A stretch of 64,000 nucleotides of DNA from an uncultured Erysipelotrichaceae bacterium (GTDB taxonomy: Bacteria > Bacillota_I > Bacilli_A > Erysipelotrichales > Erysipelotrichaceae): assembly GCA_937893225.1 (NCBI GenBank), contig CALBJM010000331.1, positions 4,194 through 68,193 on the forward strand, written 5' to 3'. The notes beneath the pieces were generated by a model, which made no database searches, was not told the origin of the DNA, and was given only the letters and a program-made list of their open reading frames with translations. Of this stretch, positions 33,966 to 41,595 are shown piece by piece (the first letter of the stretch is position 1; every line of letters begins with the position of its first letter). Both the position numbers and the translations under genes were made by a program.

Positions 33966-34080
33966 GATCATATATATATATGATCATATCATAATATGCG
34001 ACCAGACAAGGTCGCATGACAGGGGGAACGTATTTCCCCCTGAAACCCTCTTTTACAGGAGGGGGCAGTAAGCCCCCTTC
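33966..34080. repeat. Palindrome and GC-rich hairpin cluster
   Basis: A 20-bp palindrome (33966-33985) is followed by three tight hairpins: ATGCGACC/GGTCGCAT (33996-34017), AGGGGGAA/TTCCCCCT (34021-34041) and a GGGGGC/GCCCCC stem extended to 9 pairs (34058-34080). The G+C content stands out sharply from the A+T-rich surroundings. It resembles mobile palindromic elements of bacterial chromosomes, so a host-derived origin is possible. Confidence 0.7.
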
Positions 34081-34371
34081 CATCCCCCGAAAGATCTGTC
34101 TTAATGGATTTTCCATTTCCTGATTTCATCAGTCAATGTCAAACCATTGTGATAGATCATTTAAGTTTGTAAAGAAATCTTTATTTAGGATCTGTTTAAG
34201 GATCTTTTCTTAAAGTCCTCAACATAGTCTAGCATTAAAGAAATTTTGAGAAAAAGGTTTCAAAGTAAAAGGACTAAAAGGAAGAGAATAAAAGGTCTTG
34301 ATGAAAAGGTTTCATATAAGTTTTTCATTTGCTTTTTGTTGTTTATGTTTTGTTCTGTTAAAAAAAACTAC

Positions 34372-34398
34372 TTGACAACAATCTGTAAATGATATAGC
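34372..34398 (+). promoter_or_regulatory. Probable promoter
   Basis: TTGACA (34372-34377), 15-nt spacer, TATAGC (34393-34398), 35 nt before the ATG at 34433. The spacer is short, but the same TTGACA/TATAG layout recurs in the window. Confidence 0.55.
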
Positions 34399-34432
34399 TT
34401 GAATTGTAGATTACTAATGAAAGGAAAACGGT

Positions 34433-34741
34433 ATGAACATTGGAAAACGTTTAGAAGATATCTTTGAAGAAATTATAAGAATTGTAAGAGGTTATGATAT
34501 CACCAAGAAGTTTCAAAGTAATAACAGATTGCTGAAACAGGTAAATGATTATATTACAAAATTGACTGACAGTGAAGAATGGACACCTGAAAAAAGAAAC
34601 CATTTGTTTGATTATCTGATTTCTCAAGCTTCCTGTCAAAAACATGCAATGGATTTGTTTGATGAAAAGGATATGGCTGTTTTCTATTATCAGGTTCAAT
34701 GCATGTTGGCTACTGTAAAATGTGATTATATCACCAAATGA
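34433..34741 (+). CDS. Helical hypothetical protein (102 aa)
   Basis: GAAAGGAAA before ATG. Mostly amphipathic helices with E-W-T-P-E-K-R-N-H in the middle. Its stop overlaps the next ATG (ATGA). Unrecognised; heads a run of exported or membrane proteins. Confidence 0.7.
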   Translation: MNIGKRLEDIFEEIIRIVRGYDITKKFQSNNRLLKQVNDYITKLTDSEEWTPEKRNHLFDYLISQASCQKHAMDLFDEKDMAVFYYQVQCMLATVKCDYITK

Positions 34742-35067
34742 AAAATATGTTGACAACGTTTCTTTTTATTGCTATAGTATATTTCTCAAATGAAGCAAGA
34801 GGAGAATGGAATTCATTACAATCTGAATTATTCTTTGCAGGGTGTTCAGATGAATGTGTGGAGAGTAGTGAAGCTGTTGATGATATAGTAAATGTCAAGG
34901 ACTATTGTGAATGTGTTTGTCATACAATATTGCATACAACAGATTCCTATGAGCAAGCAAATGAATTTGTAATGAATTCATTGAATGGTGAATATGATGA
35001 ACGTAAAGTGTTTGATAAAATCATGTACCAATGTTTTACGGTTAATCGAAAGAAAGGGTTGAGATAA
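34738..35067 (+). CDS. Cysteine-containing exported protein (109 aa)
   Basis: The ATG overlaps the previous stop. Residues 5-17 are hydrophobic after a lysine, fitting a signal peptide, with possible cleavage near E-A-R-G. The mature part has C-S-D-E-C and C-E-C-V-C, suggesting disulfides outside the cytoplasm. A promoter-like TTGACA-N17-TATAGT (34750-34778) lies within its first codons, so an alternative shorter transcript is possible. Confidence 0.6.
   Translation: MKNMLTTFLFIAIVYFSNEARGEWNSLQSELFFAGCSDECVESSEAVDDIVNVKDYCECVCHTILHTTDSYEQANEFVMNSLNGEYDERKVFDKIMYQCFTVNRKKGLR
34750..34778 (+). promoter_or_regulatory. Promoter-like sequence inside a gene start
   Basis: TTGACA (34750-34755), 17-nt spacer, TATAGT (34773-34778) lie over codons 5-14 of the 34738 gene. 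Consensus quality is as good as intergenic promoters here. It may serve the downstream small membrane proteins. Confidence 0.55.
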
Positions 35068-35183
35068 TGTTTGAGTGTGAAACGGATCATGAATTTAATG
35101 AATATGTAAAGTTTTTATGTAAGTTCAGTGCTACTTGCATCACGTTAAGTGTCATTGTATCAGCTTGCATTTACTATATGTAA
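35067..35183 (+). CDS. Tiny membrane protein (38 aa)
   Basis: ATG overlaps the previous TAA. A C-terminal hydrophobic stretch (residues 20-36) should span the membrane; three cysteines. Typical of small phage membrane proteins but not identifiable. Confidence 0.5.
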   Translation: MFECETDHEFNEYVKFLCKFSATCITLSVIVSACIYYM

Positions 35184-35193
35184 TTGGTGTCCT

Positions 35194-35502
35194 ATGAAAT
35201 ATTTGTTGTCTATCATTGTTGCGATTGGTGTGTTGACCGGTTGTGTGGCATATTATGATCGGTCTGAAATTCAAATTACATATGAACAGAACGGAAAGGA
35301 TTGTGTTTATACTGAACGTGGGTATGCTATCACATATGACAGTCGTTCATTGGTAAATAATGATACTATCACATATGCAAATACTTCATGTGATGTAATC
35401 ATTACAAGTGAATTAAAAAACGCAACAAACAAAATTGGGTTGTCGCGTCGTAGAGATAGTGCTGACGTAGCTAATAACAGACGTACATATTCAATGTATT
35501 GA
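35194..35502 (+). CDS. Small lipoprotein (102 aa)
   Basis: The ATG at 35194 gives M-K-Y-L-L-S-I-I-V-A-I-G-V-L-T-G-C: a short signal peptide with a clean lipobox (L-T-G-C), so the mature protein is lipid-anchored. The upstream in-frame extension is rejected. The mature part is beta-rich. Phage lipoproteins often act in superinfection exclusion or as outer-membrane spanins; neither is shown here. Confidence 0.72.
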   Translation: MKYLLSIIVAIGVLTGCVAYYDRSEIQITYEQNGKDCVYTERGYAITYDSRSLVNNDTITYANTSCDVIITSELKNATNKIGLSRRRDSADVANNRRTYSMY

Positions 35503-35536
35503 ACATGAGTAAGCACAATCTTTGAAGAATATCACA

Positions 35537-35644
35537 ATGGCATATAAACACAATCTTTATCAATATATGTCATCAGTATATTCATTCATTGCGTTTGCGA
35601 TGTTGTTTATGACTATAGGAACTTTAATTATATTGTTCCTATAA
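35537..35644 (+). CDS. Tiny membrane protein (35 aa)
   Basis: A 35-codon frame with a hydrophobic C-terminal half (S-F-I-A-F-A-M-L-F-M-T-I-G). In a run of tiny membrane genes; the ribosome site is weak. Confidence 0.4.
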   Translation: MAYKHNLYQYMSSVYSFIAFAMLFMTIGTLIILFL

Positions 35645-35668
35645 ATTGAAAAAGAAAGGAAGAACTAA

Positions 35669-36178
35669 ATGTTTTTTAAAAGTAAAGATAAAGAAGCCAG
35701 TCAGATCAAGATGTTTGAAGAAAAATTGCCGATCATTAAAGATATGGAAAGTGTTCGCGGCAAGGACTTCAAAATTGCCATGCATTATATTGGTATGCCA
35801 ATTGATTTTTGTTACATGGGTGTTTTTGTAAAAACAGGTGGCATTGAAGGTGTTCGTCAATTCATTGAGAAACTTGATGAATATATTAAGTCTTCTGATG
35901 ATGTAAAAACTTTGGTTCACTTGAATGAAAAAGATAACAATCTGTTGGGAATGATGGATCGTCACGAAGAACAGACTTCGAATATCAAAACTAAAAGGAT
36001 GTTGAACATTGTCGAACCATCTGAATTCAATAGTGTTAAGAAGATGCTGAAAACCCGTAATAAAGAATGGGACACTATGCACGATTTGCATTTGGAGTTT
36101 TTGAACAGCATTGATGACTATCAGATTAAATGTCGTAGAAAGATGTATGAAATCTTTGAAGAAGCTGTAGCTGTGTAA
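35669..36178 (+). CDS. Hypothetical protein (169 aa)
   Basis: AAAGGAAG before ATG. Soluble and charged, with an alpha/beta N-terminal half (Y-I-G-M-P-I-D-F-C-Y-M-G-V-F) and a helical C-terminal half. No motif recognised, no tail signature. Confidence 0.72.
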   Translation: MFFKSKDKEASQIKMFEEKLPIIKDMESVRGKDFKIAMHYIGMPIDFCYMGVFVKTGGIEGVRQFIEKLDEYIKSSDDVKTLVHLNEKDNNLLGMMDRHEEQTSNIKTKRMLNIVEPSEFNSVKKMLKTRNKEWDTMHDLHLEFLNSIDDYQIKCRRKMYEIFEEAVAV

Positions 36179-36286
36179 TTTAAATGGCCGTAGAATGATG
36201 TTTAACAAATCTTGTGAGGAATCTTGCATGAATTCGTTGACGTCACTCTACGGTCTTTATTTTGTCTTTATGGAAAGGTTTGGCAA

Positions 36287-36454
36287 ATGAAGAAGTTGTT
36301 GTTGAGTGTAATGGTTGCTATGATATGCCTAGTAACTGATGCATATGCACAACGTGGTTGTTGTAGCTATCATGGTGGTGTAAATAGTTGCACTATTAGT
36401 GGTCGTGTCAGATGTAATGACGGTACATTGTCACCGAGTTGCACATGTCGATAA
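36287..36454 (+). CDS. Secreted cysteine-rich mini-protein (55 aa)
   Basis: The ATG at 36287 gives a textbook signal peptide (M-K-K-L-L-L-S-V-M-V-A-M-I) ending at A-Y-A. The mature part, R-G-C-C-S-Y-H-G-G-V-N-S-C then C-N-D-G-T-L-S-P-S-C-T-C, belongs to a recognisable class of small secreted proteins with C-C-S-x-H-G-G and D-G-T-x-S-P-S-C motifs found in many bacteria. Function unknown. Confidence 0.75.
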   Translation: MKKLLLSVMVAMICLVTDAYAQRGCCSYHGGVNSCTISGRVRCNDGTLSPSCTCR

Positions 36455-36567
36455 AAACCGGTTTGATTGTGTGTTTCATATTGTCAACAACTTCTTGCAG
36501 TTGCATTAAAAGTGTTTATGATATGCATGTGAACAGTGTATATGAGCTGATTTATCAGCGTTATTGA
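36445..36567 (+). CDS. Possible tiny lipoprotein (40 aa)
   Basis: ATG overlaps the end of the preceding gene. M-S-I-K-T-G-L-I-V-C-F-I-L-S-T-T-S-C has a signal-like segment with a lipobox-like end. Overlapping small lipoprotein genes recall phage o-spanins, but the preceding gene is not an i-spanin. Confidence 0.45.
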   Translation: MSIKTGLIVCFILSTTSCSCIKSVYDMHVNSVYELIYQRY

Positions 36568-36578
36568 AAGGGTTAATT

Positions 36579-36920
36579 ATGTATTTGGTTAATTTTTGGT
36601 TGAAGATGTTTGATTTTAAAAGCAACATCGGTGTTTTTGAATTCTGGATTCCTCTTATCTTTTATCATTTCGCTTTTTATGCAATTGGTTTCTTGCCTGA
36701 AACTTTAATGACGATTGCTATATATATCTATTTTGGCGGTTATTTGATTGCCTTGATTTCTTCTGGTGTTCGTAGATTGCACGACCTTAACTTCTCTGGT
36801 TTGTGGATGATTGCATTTTTCATTCCCGGATTGAATGCTATTTTAGCGATAATGTTGTTGTTACCGTCAGATTTCATGGGCGCTATTGTTGATGCTGGTT
36901 CGACTAAACCAAAAGAATAA
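36579..36920 (+). CDS. DUF805-family membrane protein
   Basis: 113 residues with about four hydrophobic segments. The signature R-R-L-H-D-L-N-F-S-G-L-W lies near residues 70-81 and is diagnostic for DUF805 inner-membrane proteins (function unknown). ATG at 36579 after AAAGGG. Such proteins occur in bacteria and occasionally phages. Confidence 0.82.
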   Translation: MYLVNFWLKMFDFKSNIGVFEFWIPLIFYHFAFYAIGFLPETLMTIAIYIYFGGYLIALISSGVRRLHDLNFSGLWMIAFFIPGLNAILAIMLLLPSDFMGAIVDAGSTKPKE

Positions 36921-36938
36921 CAATAAAGGTAGATAAAA

Positions 36939-37127
36939 ATGAGCAGAAATGAATGGGGCGTTGTAGCTATTGTAATCTTTTGTGTTTTGCAACATTATAA
37001 TAGTCAAATGGCTATGATTTTCTTTGTATCTTTCGTTGTAAGTTTCTTAACTAATATGAACAATCAAAAAGATACAAATGAAGAAAATAACAATGATGAA
37101 GAAAAGATGATTGACAAAAAAGAATAA
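36939..37127 (+). CDS. Small membrane protein (62 aa)
   Basis: Two hydrophobic stretches (about residues 6-17 and 23-38) are followed by a highly charged Asn/Asp/Glu/Lys tail. Probably cytoplasmic-tailed membrane protein. Unrecognised. Confidence 0.65.
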   Translation: MSRNEWGVVAIVIFCVLQHYNSQMAMIFFVSFVVSFLTNMNNQKDTNEENNNDEEKMIDKKE

Positions 37128-37196
37128 TTATAGTAGTTTATTGTTTTAGTGGTTAATCAATCTGTTATAACTAAATGTCATGAGAGGGATTTTATA

Positions 37197-37568
37197 ATGA
37201 TAATGAGACATTTGAGTTTCTTTTCTAATCTGTGTATTCTTTTCGTTGTCATTTTGACAGTTCACACTTTAGGGGTTAAAGCAAACTGGACAATTGCATT
37301 GTTCTATTTTTCTTCTGTTCTGTTTTTGCTGATGTTCATTGAAGGTGAAATGTCTGAAAAGAAAGAAGAAGAATATAAACGTTTACTGAAGGAAAATAAT
37401 ATTGCTTTTTATGATGAAGATGAAGAAGCAATGAAATCCTTAAAAGAAACCGCTGAACAGTTGAAGAAAACACTGAAAAAGAAAAAAGAGATGAAAGCTG
37501 AAGCTACTGTTGAAGATAATACTAAAAGCATGTCTGAAGTAGAAAAAGACATTTCGTCTGAACAGTAA
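37197..37568 (+). CDS. Membrane protein with coiled-coil tail (123 aa)
   Basis: ATG at 37197 behind GAGAGGGA; the upstream in-frame start lacks a ribosome site. Two hydrophobic segments (residues 8-25 and 31-48), then a long charged coiled coil (E-E-Y-K-R-L-L-K-E-N, E-Q-L-K-K-T-L-K-K-K-K). A membrane-tethered oligomer is likely. Ends at a terminator. Confidence 0.7.
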   Translation: MIMRHLSFFSNLCILFVVILTVHTLGVKANWTIALFYFSSVLFLLMFIEGEMSEKKEEEYKRLLKENNIAFYDEDEEAMKSLKETAEQLKKTLKKKKEMKAEATVEDNTKSMSEVEKDISSEQ

Positions 37569-37593
37569 TCTCTCGTAAACAGTTTCATATACA

Positions 37594-37633
37594 AAAGCAA
37601 GAGTTTGAAATATAACCCTTGCTTTTATTTTTA
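37594..37633 (+). terminator. Rho-independent terminator
   Basis: Stem AAAAGCAAG with CTTGCTTTT around a 16-nt loop, followed by ATTTTT. The -35 box of the next promoter is embedded in its right arm. Confidence 0.8.
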
Positions 37634-37647
37634 TTTAATGATATAGT
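37619..37647 (+). promoter_or_regulatory. Promoter nested in a terminator
   Basis: TTGCTT (37619-37624), 17-nt spacer, TATAGT (37642-37647), opening the tandem IG-tail gene array. The same nested layout is seen at 32849. Confidence 0.65.
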
Positions 37648-37674
37648 ATTTGTATTAGAAATAAAGGAGTTGAA

Positions 37675-37998
37675 ATGTTTAAAGACTTTAAAGACTTAAT
37701 GCATCTACCTGGTTATATTGTAGATGTACTTAATAGAAAATGTGGTAACCTCATCCATAAAGAATATATTGTATCCTTTCAATCTTTGTGTGAAATTCAA
37801 GATGATTATATCCTAGCGACATTTACTTTTCCTGATCAAAATAAATTTCTTTATTATGTTTATATTGATAAAGATATACTTGATATGTCAATTGATGTCT
37901 TGAATAGTGAGCACATTCAGTTCAAATATGAACAAAAAGGAAAAGACAGATACTTGCATTTTATTGATATTGGTAACAATACATTGAGAAGGATTTAA
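37675..37998 (+). CDS. IG-tail family protein (107 aa)
   Basis: First gene of the long array; AAAGGAG site. Ends D-I-G-N-N-T-L-R-R-I. The segment Y-I-D-K-D-I-L-D-M-S-I-D-V-L-N-S resembles Y-L-D-K-D-I-M-N-V-P-V-D-V-L-V-S in the 38631 protein, showing real homology between array members beyond the tail. Confidence 0.82.
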   Translation: MFKDFKDLMHLPGYIVDVLNRKCGNLIHKEYIVSFQSLCEIQDDYILATFTFPDQNKFLYYVYIDKDILDMSIDVLNSEHIQFKYEQKGKDRYLHFIDIGNNTLRRI

Positions 37999-38002
37999 TT
38001 TT

Positions 38003-38296
38003 ATGATATATAATAAAAGGTTGATTGATGTTTTAAACAAATATATCATATCTCAAATAAGTGATAAACCGGCGCATTTCATTGATGGGTTCCATGAAAA
38101 AGATGATGGCTCCATTCAACTATTGTATCAATATAACGATGGTTCAGATTATTTTTATGTTGTAAATGTTAATCCGGAGATTTTTAATATACCCCCGTCA
38201 GCATTAGATAATGATTGTCATCAGTTGACATATGATGAAAAAACATATACTATAACTATAAAAGAAGTTGGTGATGCTGTTTTGAATAATGTGTAG
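38003..38296 (+). CDS. IG-tail family protein (97 aa)
   Basis: Ends E-V-G-D-A-V-L-N-N-V. Contains V-N-V-N-P-E-I-F-N-I-P-P-S-A-L-D-N, equivalent to the D-K-D-I-L-D-M-S-I-D-V-L segment of its neighbour. Four bases after the previous stop. One of the shortest intact members. Confidence 0.8.
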   Translation: MIYNKRLIDVLNKYIISQISDKPAHFIDGFHEKDDGSIQLLYQYNDGSDYFYVVNVNPEIFNIPPSALDNDCHQLTYDEKTYTITIKEVGDAVLNNV

Positions 38297-38328
38297 CCAA
38301 AATTAATGTATGAAAGGTAGCTGTAACG

Positions 38329-38619
38329 ATGTCTATTTCGAGTTGGTTAGAAGCTATGACAGTGAAAGCGGCCTATTTAATCGAGCGTGAAAATGTCCGC
38401 TTTGTTGGATGGACTAATTCAAGTACAAACAAATATTGTCGGCTATATTATCAATATGGACAATTTGAAACCTTTGATTATATTTTGGCGGATCCTTTAA
38501 TAGCAAACCTTTCTGTTGAACAAATACTCAATGATGGCATTGTCTTTAAATTAATAAACTGTAAAGGTAACTTTCTTACTATTGAAGATATTGGTAAAAA
38601 AGTTTTGGGGAATATTTAG
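38329..38619 (+). CDS. IG-tail family protein (96 aa)
   Basis: GAAAGGTAG precedes the ATG. Ends D-I-G-K-K-V-L-G-N-I. Middle segment L-A-D-P-L-I-A-N-L-S-V-E-Q-I-L-N-D corresponds to the conserved helix of its neighbours. Confidence 0.8.
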   Translation: MSISSWLEAMTVKAAYLIERENVRFVGWTNSSTNKYCRLYYQYGQFETFDYILADPLIANLSVEQILNDGIVFKLINCKGNFLTIEDIGKKVLGNI

Positions 38620-38630
38620 ATAGGAAGTTG

Positions 38631-38930
38631 ATGACTATGCGTATTGGTAATTTAGAAAGATTGTATATCTTAAATAAAAAAGCTTCCAATCTGATTCTTG
38701 ATGATTGCAATGTTCATTTCGAAACTATCATGAACTATGATATTGACTTTTGGGGTATTGCTTTTTCATATACAAAATATAACCATAAATATTCTGATAC
38801 TATTTATCTTGATAAAGATATCATGAATGTTCCTGTTGATGTTTTGGTAAGTGATTCAACTACCTTTAAATTCGAAAATAATTATTTAAAGCTGTCTGAT
38901 ATAGGTAAAGAAACCCTTAACAATATTTGA
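38631..38930 (+). CDS. IG-tail family protein (99 aa)
   Basis: ATG at 38631 behind TAGGAAG. Ends D-I-G-K-E-T-L-N-N-I. Clear similarity to the 37675 protein in the segment before the tail. Last + strand gene before the bidirectional terminator. Confidence 0.8.
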   Translation: MTMRIGNLERLYILNKKASNLILDDCNVHFETIMNYDIDFWGIAFSYTKYNHKYSDTIYLDKDIMNVPVDVLVSDSTTFKFENNYLKLSDIGKETLNNI

Positions 38931-39037
38931 CACACATTTTTACAACAACTCAACTAAAAGTTGCTGTTCTATAGCATATACATTTTCGCCATTTTGGCAT
39001 TTTTGATTTCAACAATAGGTTGTATATAAACACACTG

Positions 39038-39073
39038 AATCAAGTGACATTTATGTTTTAGTGTCACTTGATT
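39038..39073. terminator. Bidirectional terminator
   Basis: Perfect 12-bp stem (AATCAAGTGACA and TGTCACTTGATT), 12-nt loop, T-rich on the right. It separates convergent transcription units (the 37675-38930 array and the 39088 minus-strand gene). Confidence 0.85.
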
Positions 39074-39087
39074 TGTTTTATCAAATT

Positions 39088-39798
39088 TTATTCACCGATT
39101 TTTCTTACAGGAACATCTAGACCTTGTTTCAAGGAAACAAGAAGGTAGTTTAAATTACCTTTAGTTAAATTGATGTCAGGCCAAATATCATATTCCTTTA
39201 ACGGATAGTAGTTATGCAATGAAACCCATTTGTCAATTTTCTTGATGAATGTTGAGATTTGGAAAATGTCACGACACTCTTCTGTTAAACGGTCACCAGC
39301 ATATTCAATCTTTTTCCATTCACTGATTACCTGTTCTTTTGTCTTCGTTAAAACATGTTTAGGAATCGTTACAATGACTTTATCATCACCGTCAGGAATA
39401 TGTTCAGGTTTTTCATCAGCAATAATTGTAGCGTCTTTATTTTCATTTGTAGACGGTGTTGATTGAACTTTTTGCAATGTACTGTTTGTAGGAACTGTAT
39501 CCGCAACTTTTGTCGTATGTGTCACAATATCATTCGTAATTGTTTCTGTGACTTTGCCTAATTTTAACGCTCTATATTCATCCCATCTTTTCTTTACTGC
39601 TGCACGGGCTTTATTGCTTTTATCCACTTGCTTCTGATTCTGTTTATCAAGCATATATTTGATGACTACCCACGCTTTGCAATCTTCAACATTATATTCA
39701 GGATAAAAAAGAATTCCCTTCATAACTTCTGTCTGTTTTTCAGGCGGTAGTGTTGAGATGATATCTTTAAATTCAGGCTCAATTACGACTTTAAACAT
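39088..39798 (-). CDS. DUF6291-like phage regulatory/replication protein
   Basis: 236 residues on the minus strand. The N-terminal 80 residues follow the DUF6291-type pattern of phage proteins: F-K-D-I-I-S-T-L-P-P-E-K-Q, F-Y-P-E-Y and the basic signature N-K-A-R-A-A-V-K-K-R-W. A Thr/Glu-rich linker (95-145) and a helical C-terminal domain with tryptophans follow. DUF6291 proteins are usually found near replication genes or act as regulators. Consensus promoter at 39844-39872 on the same strand. Confidence 0.65.
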   Translation of the reverse strand: MFKVVIEPEFKDIISTLPPEKQTEVMKGILFYPEYNVEDCKAWVVIKYMLDKQNQKQVDKSNKARAAVKKRWDEYRALKLGKVTETITNDIVTHTTKVADTVPTNSTLQKVQSTPSTNENKDATIIADEKPEHIPDGDDKVIVTIPKHVLTKTKEQVISEWKKIEYAGDRLTEECRDIFQISTFIKKIDKWVSLHNYYPLKEYDIWPDINLTKGNLNYLLVSLKQGLDVPVRKIGE

Positions 39799-39843
39799 AA
39801 ACGAATAGTCTCCTATATAGTTTAAATCTATTTAGATGCCTTC

Positions 39844-39872
39844 ATATTATCCCTGTATTTCATTGTTGTCAA
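39844..39872 (-). promoter_or_regulatory. Minus-strand sigma-70-type promoter
   Basis: On the minus strand TTGACA (39872-39867), 17-nt spacer, TAATAT (39849-39844), 46 nt before the ATG of the 39798 gene. Confidence 0.8.
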
Positions 39873-40118
39873 TATCCATTTTTGTATTTGTATCACTTTT
39901 TTATTGTCTAACAAATCATTGTTTGTTTACATCAGATACGTTTCATACATATGTATAAGTCGTATGGCTTCTAGATTTTCTATATAAGGTTTATGTAGTT
40001 AAAGATAGTTTGTATAACTATTGTAAACATTCTACATATTCTACATTCTATACATTTTTTACGTTTGTATGTTTTGTATATAATGTACCCATTTTAAAGC
40101 TTTATACAACGAAAAATC
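39873..40118. other. Intergenic region between divergent promoters
   Basis: About 250 nt of A+T-rich sequence with TACAT/ATGTA-rich simple sequence and no gene. It separates the divergent 39798 and 40179 genes; no operator-like palindrome stands out. Confidence 0.6.
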
Positions 40119-40147
40119 TTGACAATACGTTGTTTATGTAATAAAGT
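40119..40147 (+). promoter_or_regulatory. Sigma-70-type promoter
   Basis: TTGACA (40119-40124), 17-nt spacer, TAAAGT (40142-40147), 31 nt before the ATG at 40179. Confidence 0.78.
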
Positions 40148-40178
40148 AATATTTGTAAACTAATGGAAAGGAATAAGA

Positions 40179-40511
40179 ATGCCTATTTGTTATGTATGTG
40201 AATCAAGTCTAGCATTGCCGACAGGTGTGGCTACTGAAGAATGCAATTTATCTATCCGTGAAGTTATCAATGAAGCTAAAGAAGTTGTAGTGACAGGAAA
40301 ATATGTTTATACGATGTCACCATTCTTTCTTCAATCGTTGATTTTGTTTGCAGATAAAGAGGGTGTTTTGAATAATTGGAAATTTATATTATTGCATAAC
40401 AATGGTACTAAAGAAGATAAAACTGAACATCGTGAAGAGTTGTTTGAAATGATGTCATCACCTTTAGATGAACTGTTTATGGTAACATATAAAGATGACC
40501 AAAACATATAA
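40179..40511 (+). CDS. Paralogue of the 31893 protein without zinc module (110 aa)
   Basis: Aligns along its first 80 residues with the C-terminal two thirds of the 31893 protein (C-E-S-S, E-C-N-L-S, V-Y-T-M-S-P, V-L-N-N-W). AAAGGAA site. Its last 17 nt overlap the next gene. Function unknown. Confidence 0.75.
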   Translation: MPICYVCESSLALPTGVATEECNLSIREVINEAKEVVVTGKYVYTMSPFFLQSLILFADKEGVLNNWKFILLHNNGTKEDKTEHREELFEMMSSPLDELFMVTYKDDQNI

Positions 40512-40812
40512 AACAATCATTAACACTATTGTCAAGAAGATGAAAGGTTACGAATGGAAAGTTCGTGATACTGATGATTATAGTTTAAAGTTGTCTGGTA
40601 GTGTACAATCATTCGATATCATCGGTCCTATTATAAAGGTGTGGTGTTGTATTGTATATACATACAATAATCAACATGAACGAATCTATCAGCCTTTATC
40701 TTTTGAAAGACAATGGTTGACTATTAAAGATATTGAGAATTATTCTTTTAAGATTGAAGGCTATAACTTTGTTTTAGAAGATATTGGTAACAGTATATTG
40801 ACCAATCTATAA
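40495..40812 (+). CDS. IG-tail family protein (105 aa)
   Basis: Starts within the preceding gene (overlap 17 nt). Ends D-I-G-N-S-I-L-T-N-L. N-terminal helix, then strands, then Y-N-F-V-L-E preceding the tail as in most array members. Confidence 0.78.
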   Translation: MTKTYKTIINTIVKKMKGYEWKVRDTDDYSLKLSGSVQSFDIIGPIIKVWCCIVYTYNNQHERIYQPLSFERQWLTIKDIENYSFKIEGYNFVLEDIGNSILTNL

Positions 40813-40827
40813 AGAGAAAATCGAACT

Positions 40828-41232
40828 ATGATGTATACCCATCAAACCAAAAAATTGAGTAATTTAAAAGGTTCACCGAATAATCGTGCAGTATCTTGTG
40901 TTGGGTTTATCTTGAATAGATATGACAGACGACGTTTGAATAAACTGATAAATATCTTTGGCAATAAACTAATTAGTGTCAAAAATGCTCTTTGCAGTCG
41001 AAACTTTTACATTGAAAAATGTATTCGCATATCATACTTTGAATATGATTCTGAATATGTAGCAACCTTTAAGTGTACAGATAAAATAGTTTTGCAAGTC
41101 ATTATCAAGGAAAATTTATTTAATGACTTGTTGAAATATAGAAATGATTGTATTGATTTTGACATGTGTGATTATGACTTGTTTTATGTTAAGACTTTAG
41201 ATATTGGCAATATGACATTGAAAGATATTTAA
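40828..41232 (+). CDS. IG-tail family protein, NRYDRRR subgroup (134 aa)
   Basis: Ends D-I-G-N-M-T-L-K-D-I. The segment F-I-L-N-R-Y-D-R-R-R-L-N-K-L defines a subgroup shared with the genes at 44145, 45622, 46477 and 47050. This arginine-rich helix precedes a family-like core of 100 residues. Confidence 0.8.
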   Translation: MMYTHQTKKLSNLKGSPNNRAVSCVGFILNRYDRRRLNKLINIFGNKLISVKNALCSRNFYIEKCIRISYFEYDSEYVATFKCTDKIVLQVIIKENLFNDLLKYRNDCIDFDMCDYDLFYVKTLDIGNMTLKDI

Positions 41233-41258
41233 TCAACAGCTATATAGGAAAGTTTATC

Positions 41259-41549
41259 ATGTCTACTTTAATTGTAGCCAATAAAATCATTAAGAATGTC
41301 GCTATAGTGAATAAACAAAAGAATAAGTTGTCTATCCGTATGCCAACAAAAGATTCAAATTATTTTAAACACGATTTACAATGTGTTAATATGAATGATA
41401 AAGCATTGTATGATGCATACAAAAGAAGTTGTGCATGTACATTGTATATTGATGATAAGGCTTTTCCTAATTGCATTGCTACGAACATTAGAAAGTCTAG
41501 ATTAATTGGGCAACGTATTGTTACATTTGTGGTAGAGAATGATCTGTGA
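41259..41549 (+). CDS. Hypothetical protein (96 aa)
   Basis: TAGGAAAG before the ATG. Basic beta-rich protein with C-A-C-T-L-Y-I-D-D in the middle; no IG-tail (ends V-E-N-D-L). It sits inside the array, so it may be an unrelated cargo gene or a member that has lost the tail. Confidence 0.68.
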   Translation: MSTLIVANKIIKNVAIVNKQKNKLSIRMPTKDSNYFKHDLQCVNMNDKALYDAYKRSCACTLYIDDKAFPNCIATNIRKSRLIGQRIVTFVVENDL

Positions 41550-41595
41550 CAATGGTTATTTTATCGATGCATTTTAAAATTATGCATTAAATGTT

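Larger units (their letters stand above)
33838..34432. other. Gene-free stretch with terminator and GC-rich hairpins
   Basis: About 600 nt without a convincing gene. It holds a terminator (33860-33929), a 20-bp palindrome (33966-33985), a cluster of GC-rich hairpins (33996-34080), purine-rich sequence and a promoter at 34372. A minus-strand frame over the hairpins is judged spurious. Confidence 0.65.

Noticed and set aside
33892..34116. Minus-strand 74-codon frame over the GC hairpins
   Set aside because: It covers hairpins and a terminator, and reads as low-complexity proline/glycine segments encoded by the palindromes.
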